A DNA stretch of 26,163 nucleotides from an uncultured Bryobacterales bacterium (GTDB taxonomy: Bacteria; Acidobacteriota; Terriglobia; Bryobacterales; Bryobacteraceae). Positions 6,875-14,285 of the stretch are shown piece by piece (position 1 is the stretch's first letter; every line of letters begins with the position of its first letter). The position numbers and the translations under genes were made by a program. Below the pieces are notes generated by a model. The model searched no databases. It saw only the letters and a program-made list of their open reading frames with translations, and was not told the DNA's origin. The stretch covers positions 1-26,163 of the forward strand of contig CALGAR010000019.1 in NCBI GenBank assembly GCA_937959285.1. Direction: 5' to 3'.

Positions 6875-8142
6875 AGCCTGCCCTTCCCACTCTGACGTCA
6901 TCAGAGCTGCTGGAAGGTTGCGTGTACGCCGGGCCAGAAGGCCTGAGGATCATTTCGATCGAAAAGCTTCCTTTGCTTGCACGCCTGCAGGTGGATCACT
7001 TGCGGGATCAGGGTTACCTGGAGCGGGAGGGAGAGGCTTGGATTCTTCCCTACAATCGCTTTGAACAGCTTTGGCAGGAACATTTCACTCTCCCTGAACT
7101 ACTTGCGCCTTGGAGCCCCTACACGCTCCACGTGGATTATTGCTCAGACGGCTGGCGGGTCTGGTTCACGTTGGGGCACCAGGAAGTTCAATTGCGGCGT
7201 AGCGGCTACTATCTCTTCCGCACCGGACGCTCCGGCGCCTGCCTTCTGGACCCGCTGACATATGCCCTGCTTGAAAGGCTTGAGCGGCCAGCGCAAGCAA
7301 ATTTCTTTGCGGAATATGCAATCCGTCGCACGCTTGCTGTAGAGTCGGGTGCTTGTCTCGGTCCGAACCTTGCCCGGAACAACGTCTTGTGTCCCGCGGA
7401 AACGTCCTCTCTGCCTGAGGCCTTTCCCCGGCTCTTTCCTTTTCACGGAGAGTTGCTTCTGCGCTCGGGCACAATCTGGACGCGAATTATTCTCGATGAC
7501 CGGCAGCGGCAGCTCCTTTCCGGATGGACGCCTTCTTCTGCGCAGCTGCCGGAGATTGGTCCGGGAGCTGGCACAACTCCGCCTCCGCGCTTCACTCTTC
7601 GTCAGACGACGATTCACGGCCAACCCGTCGAAGTGCCCGCCATCTTCCGGCGCTCGACACCGTCGGCGGTGGCTGCAGCGTCGGGCAGCGGGCAAATCCT
7701 GGAGCCGTCGCGGGTCTTTGGCTGGCCAAGCCGTCAGTATGATTGTCTGGCTGCGCTGCTGCTCGAGCGCACCGGCTATCGTACGTGTCTGCTGCCGCCT
7801 GGAGCCTTCGGCTGTCCGCATATCCTTGCGGCCCGTGATGACGACATTCTGCTTACGGTTCTGCCTGTCGACGCAAGTACAGCTCTGGATGAGGCCATCC
7901 GGTTGCGCTCCTACTACTGGAGCCGTCTCGGGCGATGTCCCCGCCTTGCGTTGACGCTTCGCCAGCGAACGTTGCCCATGGAGCTCCTCGATCGCTCCTG
8001 CCTGCTAGGCATCCGTGTGGCCGGAGCCACAGATCTTGCTGTGGCGCTCGAGTCGAATGGCGTCACAACGGAGGATGTCGAAGTCATTGCGTCGAGGCGT
8101 TGCCGGACTATCGGGGAAGCGCTCGAAGAGCTGATGGAATAA
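6871..8142 (+). CDS. Unknown protein in the ZorAB-like operon; possible degenerate Mrr-like domain
   Basis: A 423-residue soluble protein starting with GTG (6871) that overlaps the ZorB-like stop (GTGA). No known family was recognised with certainty. Residues about 15-70 look like a small winged-helix-like start. Residues about 75-140 (LPELLAPWSPYTLHVDY onward) are mostly beta. From residue 290, YDCLAALLLERTGY, GCPHILAA, ILLTVLP and then LALTLRQRTL follow the order of an Mrr-type restriction endonuclease fold (FE..LL...GY, G.DI.A, ..VQVK, ..LIT). Here the catalytic Asp would be His and the Lys would be Leu or Pro, so cleavage activity looks lost. The tight coupling suggests it works with the two membrane proteins, perhaps as sensor or adaptor. 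No helicase motif is present. Confidence 0.6.
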   Translation: MKPALPTLTSSELLEGCVYAGPEGLRIISIEKLPLLARLQVDHLRDQGYLEREGEAWILPYNRFEQLWQEHFTLPELLAPWSPYTLHVDYCSDGWRVWFTLGHQEVQLRRSGYYLFRTGRSGACLLDPLTYALLERLERPAQANFFAEYAIRRTLAVESGACLGPNLARNNVLCPAETSSLPEAFPRLFPFHGELLLRSGTIWTRIILDDRQRQLLSGWTPSSAQLPEIGPGAGTTPPPRFTLRQTTIHGQPVEVPAIFRRSTPSAVAAASGSGQILEPSRVFGWPSRQYDCLAALLLERTGYRTCLLPPGAFGCPHILAARDDDILLTVLPVDASTALDEAIRLRSYYWSRLGRCPRLALTLRQRTLPMELLDRSCLLGIRVAGATDLAVALESNGVTTEDVEVIASRRCRTIGEALEELME

Positions 8143-8155
8143 GCTGTACCTTCCA

Positions 8156-9331
8156 ATGCGCATTGCCTTCGATGTCAGCCAAACCGGTCCCCGCAAAGCG
8201 GGATGCGGATATTTCGCGGAGGGGCTGATCCGTCATCTCGCGCTGATTGACCGCGAGAATGAGTTCCTGCTGCTTCCGGCTGTCGGCGATCACTTCTGGG
8301 ACCCTGCGGGACCCCGGCAGACTTGTTCCATCCGCCAGTCGAACTTTCGGCGCCTTTCAACTGGCCGAACCTTTGAAGAGGCGCAGCAGCTCTGGCGACT
8401 GCCTGCTGACATCCTGGAGGCGCGTCTTGGCCATCCGGATATTATTCACTTCAACAACTTCTTTTGTCCCTACCAGCTCAGGTCTGCCCGGTGTGTCTTT
8501 ACGCTGCATGACCTGGCGTTTCTGTCTCACCCGGAATGGACGACCGAAGAAAATCGCGTCTCTTGTTTTGCCGGAGTCTTCCGAGCCGCTGGTTCGGCGG
8601 ACTTGATTGTGGCTGTCTCGCATTATTCCCGCGAGCAGTTTCTGCAAACCTTCCCGCACTATCCCCCGGAGCGCGTCGAGGTCGTTTACCCCGGAAGCCG
8701 TTTCTTGGATATCTCCGGCGAGGGCATCCGTCCGCATGAATCACTCCGGCCGGCAAACTACTGGCTCAGCGTCGGGACTCTCGAGCCAAGGAAGAATCAT
8801 CGCCGCCTGCTCGCCGCTTATCGCAGGCTTCGTTCCATCGAGCCAGGGATGCCGCTGGTGATTGCGGGCGCGGAAGGATGGCTGCTTGAGGAGCTTGGCG
8901 ATCTGCGTCCGGACAGGGACTTGATGCTGCTGGGGTATGTCCGGGATGAGGAATTGCTATGGCTGTACGACAACTGCTACGCGTTTCTGTATCCGTCGCT
9001 GTTTGAGGGATTCGGCATGCCGGTTGCGGAGGCAATGAGTCGGGGCGCCGCGATTCTTACCTCGTCCACTAGCTCCCTCCCGGAAGTCGCCGGAGACGCG
9101 GCGCTTCTCGTGGATCCGTTCGATGAAGAGGCGATCTTCGCCGGAATGCATCGCCTGCTCTCGGAGCCGTCCTTACGCGATCGCCTGCGCGGCGCCGCTA
9201 TGTCGCGCGCCCGGCAGTTCAGTTGGACATCTTCGGCAGCCCGAATGGTCGATCTTTATTCGAAGGTCGCGCGGCTCCCCCGGTTTGCGGACTCGCTGGC
9301 TACATGCGGGGACGTTCCGCCACAGCGATAA
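8156..9331 (+). CDS. Glycosyltransferase family 4
   Basis: A 391-residue GT-B fold glycosyltransferase. The N-terminal acceptor domain starts MRIAFDVSQTGPRKAGCGYF with the usual Gly-rich loop. The C-terminal donor domain starts at SVGTLEPRKNHRRLL (about 203-217) and carries PSLFEGFGMPVAEAMSRG, containing the E-x7-E motif of retaining GT4 enzymes that binds the nucleotide sugar. The product is likely a polysaccharide or LPS glycan; the sugar cannot be told. It begins 13 bases after the preceding operon, so it may be cotranscribed with the ZorAB-like genes, although a functional link is unproven. Its last 32 bases overlap the convergent gene on the other strand. Confidence 0.92.
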   Translation: MRIAFDVSQTGPRKAGCGYFAEGLIRHLALIDRENEFLLLPAVGDHFWDPAGPRQTCSIRQSNFRRLSTGRTFEEAQQLWRLPADILEARLGHPDIIHFNNFFCPYQLRSARCVFTLHDLAFLSHPEWTTEENRVSCFAGVFRAAGSADLIVAVSHYSREQFLQTFPHYPPERVEVVYPGSRFLDISGEGIRPHESLRPANYWLSVGTLEPRKNHRRLLAAYRRLRSIEPGMPLVIAGAEGWLLEELGDLRPDRDLMLLGYVRDEELLWLYDNCYAFLYPSLFEGFGMPVAEAMSRGAAILTSSTSSLPEVAGDAALLVDPFDEEAIFAGMHRLLSEPSLRDRLRGAAMSRARQFSWTSSAARMVDLYSKVARLPRFADSLATCGDVPPQR

Positions 9332-10715
9332 TCGAGGTCGGTTTCCAGGGCAGGAATGGGTCGACCCGGCGCCAAAGCCAGACAAGGCGGTCGTAGATGG
9401 TGAGCTGCAGCCTGCTAATGGACCTGCGCTTCAAAATCTTGCCGTTCAACCACCACCCGGGTCTCGCCATCCTGTTAAATTCCAGAATTCTCTGTACCTG
9501 AAATCCAGCCGACTCCAGCAGGGATCGCAACTCCGCTTTCGAGTAGCGCTTGTAGTGGCCCAGTACGCGATCCAGCTCCCCGTAGATTTCCTGTCCTTCA
9601 GGAACCAGAATCAGGGCTCGGCCGCCAGGTCGCAGGACCGAGTAGATGTTTCTTACTGCTTGCAGTGCGTCGTGTACGTGTTCGAGTACGTTCAGGCAAA
9701 CGACGGACTCTACGGGTTCGATGTGTTCGAAATCTGCGGGATTGGTGAGGTCGCAGCGGCAGACGGTGAGATTTGGCCGGTGTTGAAGGCGATTCTGAAG
9801 CCGGGCCAGATGTTCGGGGTCGATATCGCTGGCAACGTACCGGCGGCGTCCCGGTGCAATGTGCCTGCTCAAGTTCCCCATCCCGGCGCCAATTTCGAGA
9901 ACAGTTTGACCCAGATAGGGGCGAATCGTATCAGCCATCCAGCGGTTGAACCGGGGCGTGAAAGCGAAAGCATCCAGAATCTCCCCGCCCGATTCCTTGT
10001 AGATATCGCGGGAGATCCAGAACCGCAGGATGGTCCAGACTGCCTCAAACGCATCCTTGAGGCCGACCTTCTTGCCTTCGTCGTACGTGCGGCCGTGATA
10101 GCTGATCGGGACTTCGTAGATTGCCGCCTGCCGTTGCGCCAGCTTCAACGTGAGCTCAGGCTCGATTCCAAAGCGAGCACTGCGGAGGGGAATGCTCTTG
10201 ACCAGCGCCATACGGAAGGCCTTGTAGCAGGTTTCCACGTCCGTCAAATTGAGGTCCGCGGCGATATTGCACAGCCCGGTCAGGATCTTGTTCGCAAACG
10301 AGTGCCAGAAGTACAGGACACGCCTCTCGCCAGCTACGGCAAACCGCGAACCGTACACCGCGTCCGCCTGGCCTTCCAGGAGAGGCTTTAACAGCTTCGG
10401 GTAGTCGCGAGGATCATACTCAAGGTCGGCGTCCTGAATGATTCCGTAATCGCCGCGAGCATGCTCGAGAGCCGTCACGATTGCCGCGCCTTTCCCCATG
10501 TTGCGCTTGTGCTGGATGAACCGGATGACATCCGGGTAGCGCGCCGCCCACTCCTGGGCAATGAGCGGCGATGCATCGAGCGAACCGTCATCGACGATGA
10601 TGATTTCGCGGTCCAGTTGCTCGGGGAGGGGGGCGTTCAAGACCCTCTGTAGAACAGCCGGAAGATACTCTTCTTCGTTGTAAAGAGGTACGAGAATGGA
10701 GAGCAGTCTGCCCAT
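9300..10715 (-). CDS. Glycosyltransferase 2 / SAM methyltransferase fusion
   Basis: A 471-residue two-domain protein. Residues 1-235 are a GT2 glycosyltransferase of the dolichyl-phosphate mannosyltransferase type: SILVPLYNEE, IIIVDDGSLDASP, QDADLEYDP and GSRF, with the acidic metal-binding DAD. Residues about 245-440 are a class I methyltransferase with the SAM loop VLEIGAGMGNLSRHI and a motif VVCLNVLEHVHD. No C-terminal membrane helices are obvious. Such fusions occur widely and probably act on polyprenyl-linked or cell-surface glycans; the substrate is unknown. It is the last gene of a minus-strand operon, 6 bases after nusB, and its 3' end overlaps the convergent GT4 gene by 32 bases. Confidence 0.92.
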   Translation of the reverse strand: MGRLLSILVPLYNEEEYLPAVLQRVLNAPLPEQLDREIIIVDDGSLDASPLIAQEWAARYPDVIRFIQHKRNMGKGAAIVTALEHARGDYGIIQDADLEYDPRDYPKLLKPLLEGQADAVYGSRFAVAGERRVLYFWHSFANKILTGLCNIAADLNLTDVETCYKAFRMALVKSIPLRSARFGIEPELTLKLAQRQAAIYEVPISYHGRTYDEGKKVGLKDAFEAVWTILRFWISRDIYKESGGEILDAFAFTPRFNRWMADTIRPYLGQTVLEIGAGMGNLSRHIAPGRRRYVASDIDPEHLARLQNRLQHRPNLTVCRCDLTNPADFEHIEPVESVVCLNVLEHVHDALQAVRNIYSVLRPGGRALILVPEGQEIYGELDRVLGHYKRYSKAELRSLLESAGFQVQRILEFNRMARPGWWLNGKILKRRSISRLQLTIYDRLVWLWRRVDPFLPWKPTSIIAVAERPRM

Positions 10716-10721
10716 TGGATG

Positions 10722-11153
10722 TCAGGTCTCAGCTCTGCATTTGCGATGAATGGCATCCAGCACCCCATTGACGAAGGCAACGGATTCATCGCCGGAAAAG
10801 CGGCGAGCGAGCTCCAGAGCCTCATCGATCACAACGGCGGGCGGCGTCGTCCCGCTCATCATCTCGTAAACGGCAAGCCGGAGTATGTTCCGGTCGACGG
10901 CAGGCATCCGCTCCAACCGCCAGTTTGCGGAGCACTCGGCGATGCGGCGATCGATTTCCGGCAGGTTCTGAGCAGTGCCCGTCACCAATTGCTCCATGAA
11001 GCTGTCGTATGGAACTTCAGGAGCCGGCTCGTCTTCCGCGGAGTAGAGCGAGTCGTAGAATGCCGATATGGCTTCCTCGATCGGTTGCTGTCGAAGGTCC
11101 CTTTGAAAGAGAATCTGCAAGGCGCGCTGGCGGGAACGACGACGTGATGACAT
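10722..11153 (-). CDS. nusB: Transcription antitermination factor NusB
   Basis: A 143-residue all-helical protein of the NusB family. It binds boxA RNA with NusE (S10) and supports rRNA antitermination. The N-terminal SRRRSRQRALQILFQRDL is the characteristic RNA-binding helix. The C-terminal part has PAVDRNILRLAVYEM, PAVVIDEALELARRF and FVNGVLDAI, all family hallmarks. Length is normal (about 140). It lies 3 bases downstream of ribH, the classic ribH-nusB pairing, and is part of the four-gene minus-strand operon. Confidence 0.96.
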   Translation of the reverse strand: MSSRRRSRQRALQILFQRDLRQQPIEEAISAFYDSLYSAEDEPAPEVPYDSFMEQLVTGTAQNLPEIDRRIAECSANWRLERMPAVDRNILRLAVYEMMSGTTPPAVVIDEALELARRFSGDESVAFVNGVLDAIHRKCRAET

Positions 11154-11156
11154 CGC

Positions 11157-11633
11157 TTAGGTAGTTCCCCGCAGCGTACGCATCAGACGGCCCATTTCGA
11201 TAGCAGTCATAGCCGCATCGAAACCCTTGTTGCCGCTTTTTGCGCCGGCGCGGTCAATCGCCTGTTCGAGCGTGTTTGTGGTCAGGACGCCAAAGGCGAT
11301 CGGAACGCCGGTCTGGAGAGCGACCTGCCCGAGCCCTTTGGCTGCTTCACCCGCCACGTAGTCGAAATGCGGCGTCTCGCCCCGGATCACGGCGCCCAGG
11401 CAGATGATGCCATCGTGCCGCTTCTGGCGGGCCAGCTCCGCTGCAACGACGGGCATCTCCCAGGATCCAGGCACCTTTACCACTTCAATGTCCTCCGGGT
11501 CACAACCCGATCTGGATAAGGCATCGAGCGCGCCAGCGAGCAAACGATCTGTAATGAAACTGTTGAACCGGCTTACGAGAATAGCAAATTTCAGGCCCTG
11601 TGCCTCAAGGCGGCCTTCAATGGTACGCGGCAT
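11157..11633 (-). CDS. ribH: 6,7-dimethyl-8-ribityllumazine synthase
   Basis: This is the penultimate step of riboflavin synthesis: 5-amino-6-ribitylaminouracil plus dihydroxybutanone phosphate gives lumazine. The 158-residue protein shows SRFNSFITDRLLAGALDAL near the substrate pocket, VPGSWEMPVVAAELA, CLGAVIRGETPHFDYV with the catalytic His at 89, and GVLTTNTLEQAIDRAG plus NKGFDAAMTAIEM at the end. All family motifs are intact, so an active, cage-forming or pentameric enzyme is expected. No FMN riboswitch is seen upstream, as the gene is inside an operon (8 bases after the enoyl-CoA hydratase gene, 3 bases before nusB). Other rib genes are not in the window. Confidence 0.97.
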   Translation of the reverse strand: MPRTIEGRLEAQGLKFAILVSRFNSFITDRLLAGALDALSRSGCDPEDIEVVKVPGSWEMPVVAAELARQKRHDGIICLGAVIRGETPHFDYVAGEAAKGLGQVALQTGVPIAFGVLTTNTLEQAIDRAGAKSGNKGFDAAMTAIEMGRLMRTLRGTT

Positions 11634-11641
11634 AAATCGAC

Positions 11642-12427
11642 TTATCGTCCTGAAAATTTAGCAGTGCGCTTCTCGAGGAAGGCACGCGTTCCTTCTTCTT
11701 TATCTGCAGTGGCTGCCGAAACCGCAAAGGCTGCTGCCTCAAACCGGAGCCCCTCATCCAAGCCCGCGTTCAATCCCACATCCACGGACTGCATTGTCAA
11801 TCGAAGTGCTACCGGAGCGTTCGCCAGGATCTTCGTCATTAGCTCCCGTGAAAACGGAATCAGTTCGGCCTGCGGCACGACGTAATTCACAAGACCGATC
11901 CGGTACGCCTCCTGTGCTGTTACCGACTCGCCGGTAAGCAGCATTTCCAGGGCTCTGCCCCGGCCGACCAGACGCGGAAGGCGCTGCGTTCCACCATATC
12001 CGGCAATGATACCCAGCTTAACCTCCGGCTGCCCAAGCTTCGCATTCTCGGACGCCACCCGCAGCGTACAGCTCATCGCAACCTCCAGCCCGCCCCCAAG
12101 GGCGAATCCGTTGATTGCGGCGATGGAGGGTTTTGGCAGCAGCTCCAGCCGCCGGAAAATTCGCTGTCCGCGAAGCGCCAACGAATGTAGCTCAACCGGA
12201 CTTGCTGAAGCCAGCTCCCGGATATCCGCTCCGGCAACGAAAGCTTTCTCTCCTGCGCCCGTCAAAATCAGCCCACGGATCGAGTCCTCTTTCTCGACCC
12301 GTCCGAGTGCGTCGTCCAACTCGGTCAACAGACCGCCATTCAGCGCGTTCAGCTTCTCGGGGCGGTTGAAGGTCAGGAGCGCAATCCCGTCTTCCGCCAG
12401 ATCGAACAGGATGTAACTGTACGACAT
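11642..12427 (-). CDS. Enoyl-CoA hydratase/isomerase (crotonase) family protein
   Basis: A 261-residue crotonase-fold protein. The oxyanion-hole residues are in AFVAGADIRELA (about 61-72) and in FALGGGLEVAMSCTLRVAS (about 107-125). GIIAGYGGTQRLPRLVG (about 138-154) carries the second region, where the usual first catalytic Glu position of hydratases (after GGLE) is kept and the second position is within a typical PEVKLGII stretch. This arrangement fits an enoyl-CoA hydratase of fatty-acid or butyryl-CoA metabolism. The exact substrate is unknown. It is first in the minus-strand operon with ribH, nusB and the glycosyltransferase-methyltransferase, and diverges from lepA with a gap of 37 bases. 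Confidence 0.92.
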   Translation of the reverse strand: MSYSYILFDLAEDGIALLTFNRPEKLNALNGGLLTELDDALGRVEKEDSIRGLILTGAGEKAFVAGADIRELASASPVELHSLALRGQRIFRRLELLPKPSIAAINGFALGGGLEVAMSCTLRVASENAKLGQPEVKLGIIAGYGGTQRLPRLVGRGRALEMLLTGESVTAQEAYRIGLVNYVVPQAELIPFSRELMTKILANAPVALRLTMQSVDVGLNAGLDEGLRFEAAAFAVSAATADKEEGTRAFLEKRTAKFSGR

Positions 12428-12464
12428 ATGGGATAATCGAGGATGCGAAGCATCATTCTACCGC
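12428..12464. promoter_or_regulatory. Divergent intergenic region with two -10-like boxes and a mini-hairpin
   Basis: In 37 bases between divergent genes there is GATAAT (12432-12437) facing lepA and TAGAAT on the minus strand (12455-12460) facing the hydratase operon, each five of six to consensus. Neither has a convincing -35. GATGC (12442-12446) and GCATC (12450-12454) form a small perfect hairpin with a GAA loop between them. If both boxes are real, the two transcripts would start within a few bases of each other. Confidence 0.3.
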
Positions 12465-14276
12465 ATGGATCCCTCCTACATCCGAAACTTCTCCATCATT
12501 GCTCACATCGACCATGGCAAGTCGACGCTAGCCGATCGTCTGCTTGAAACGACCGGAGCGCTGTCAGAGCGCGAGATGATGGAACAAGTCCTCGATTCGA
12601 TGGACCTTGAGCGCGAGCGCGGCATCACAATCAAAGCTCACGCCGTCCGGTTGAACTACAGAGCCAGCGATGGGAATCTCTATCAGCTCAACCTGATCGA
12701 TACTCCGGGTCACGTCGACTTTACGTATGAGGTCTCGCGCAGTTTGCAGGCTTGCGAAGGGGCGCTTCTTGTTGTCGACGCGTCCCAAGGAGTCGAGGCG
12801 CAGACGTTAGCCAATACGTATCTGGCTCTCAGCCACAACCTGGAGCTGATCCCCGTCATCAACAAGATCGATCTTCCTTCGGCCGAACCCGACCGCATCA
12901 AGGAGCAGATCGAACAGATCATCGGACTGGACGCCTCCGAGGCGATCCTCGCCTCCGCAAAGCTGGGGATGGGGGTTGAAGAGATTCTGGAGGCTGTGGT
13001 GCATAAGGTGCCTCCCCCCCAAGGGGATCCCGATGCTCCCCTGCGCGCCCTGATCTTCGACTCCTGGTTCGATCCATACCGAGGAGTCATCATCCTGGCC
13101 CGCGTTGTCGACGGCCGTATGAGGATCGGGCAGAAAATCAGGCTCTGGGCCAGCGGAAAGACCTACGAGATCGAAGGGCTGGGCTTCCAATCGCCGAAGC
13201 CGGTTCCTTGTGACGAGCTGTCGGCGGGCGAGGTCGGTTTCCTTTTCGCCAACATCAAAACGGTGTCCGATGCACAAATTGGCGACACGATTACGGACGC
13301 CGCCAACCCGGCTTCGGAGCCGCTGCCCGGCTTTCAGGAGATCAAGCCGATGGTGTTCGCCGGGCTCTATCCCGTGGAATCCCACGAGCACGGCCTGCTG
13401 CGCGATGCGCTTGAGAAGCTCCGCCTGAACGACAGCGCCTTCAACTTCGAGCCTGAGAACTCCGCCGCCCTCGGATTTGGCTTCCGCTGCGGCTTCCTCG
13501 GGTTGCTGCACCTGGAGATTGTGCAGGAGCGGCTCGAGCGCGAGTTCAACATCGATCTGATTACTACGGCTCCCGGTGTACGCTACCTGATTACGAAGCT
13601 CTCCGGCGAGAAGATTGAGGTTGACAATCCGACAAAATTCCCGAACCCTTCCGAGATCGCGCAGATCGAGGAGCCGATCATCGACGCCACGGTGATCACC
13701 AGGGAGGAGTACCTCGGGGAGATTCTCAAGCTGCTGGAAGAGAAGCGAGGCGTACAGAAAAAGTTCGAGTACCTGGGCGGTGGACGTGTCCTGCTGCTCT
13801 ATGAGCTGCCGCTCAATGAGATCGTCCTCGATTTCTACGACCGCCTGAAGTCTGCCTCCCGTGGCTACGCGTCGCTCGACTATCAGCTAGCCGGATACCG
13901 GGTCTCGCCGATGGTGAAACTGGACGTGCTCGTTGCAGGGGAGCCCGTTGACGCCCTCTCGATCATCGTTCACAAGGATTACGCATACGAGCGCGGCAAG
14001 ACGCTGATCGAGCGGCTGCGCAAGCTGATTCCGCGGCAGATGTTCGAAGTGGCGCTCCAGGCCGCGATCGGTAACAAGATCATCGCTCGCGAAAACATTC
14101 CTCCCATCCGGAAGAACGTTCTTGCCAAATGTTACGGCGGTGACATCACGCGTAAGCGCAAGCTGCTCGAGAAGCAGAAGGAAGGCAAGAAGAGGATGAA
14201 GCGGGTAGGCCGCGTCGAAATCCCGCAGGAAGCCTTCCTTGCGGTGCTTAAAGTTGGCGGCAGCAACGAAGACTGA
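12465..14276 (+). CDS. lepA: Elongation factor 4 (LepA), ribosome back-translocase GTPase
   Basis: A 603-residue translational GTPase, the usual LepA length. The G domain has AHIDHGKST (13-21), the switch region RERGITIK, DTPGH (79-83) and NKID (133-136). Domains II, III and V follow. The C-terminal LepA-specific domain ends with the basic stretch DITRKRKLLEKQKEGKKRMK that contacts the tRNA acceptor arm region. EF-G's domain IV is absent, as expected for LepA. It lies alone on the plus strand, divergent from the hydratase operon. Its ATG at 12465 has no obvious Shine-Dalgarno. It ends 9 bases before the end of the convergent carboxylase gene, with no terminator hairpin between. Confidence 0.98.
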   Translation: MDPSYIRNFSIIAHIDHGKSTLADRLLETTGALSEREMMEQVLDSMDLERERGITIKAHAVRLNYRASDGNLYQLNLIDTPGHVDFTYEVSRSLQACEGALLVVDASQGVEAQTLANTYLALSHNLELIPVINKIDLPSAEPDRIKEQIEQIIGLDASEAILASAKLGMGVEEILEAVVHKVPPPQGDPDAPLRALIFDSWFDPYRGVIILARVVDGRMRIGQKIRLWASGKTYEIEGLGFQSPKPVPCDELSAGEVGFLFANIKTVSDAQIGDTITDAANPASEPLPGFQEIKPMVFAGLYPVESHEHGLLRDALEKLRLNDSAFNFEPENSAALGFGFRCGFLGLLHLEIVQERLEREFNIDLITTAPGVRYLITKLSGEKIEVDNPTKFPNPSEIAQIEEPIIDATVITREEYLGEILKLLEEKRGVQKKFEYLGGGRVLLLYELPLNEIVLDFYDRLKSASRGYASLDYQLAGYRVSPMVKLDVLVAGEPVDALSIIVHKDYAYERGKTLIERLRKLIPRQMFEVALQAAIGNKIIARENIPPIRKNVLAKCYGGDITRKRKLLEKQKEGKKRMKRVGRVEIPQEAFLAVLKVGGSNED

Positions 14277-14285
14277 ACCGGGTTT

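Noticed and set aside
9123..10391. Plus-strand open frame of 422 codons
   Set aside because: It is antisense to the clear glycosyltransferase-methyltransferase gene and its translation shows no family motif. It is a high-G+C shadow frame.
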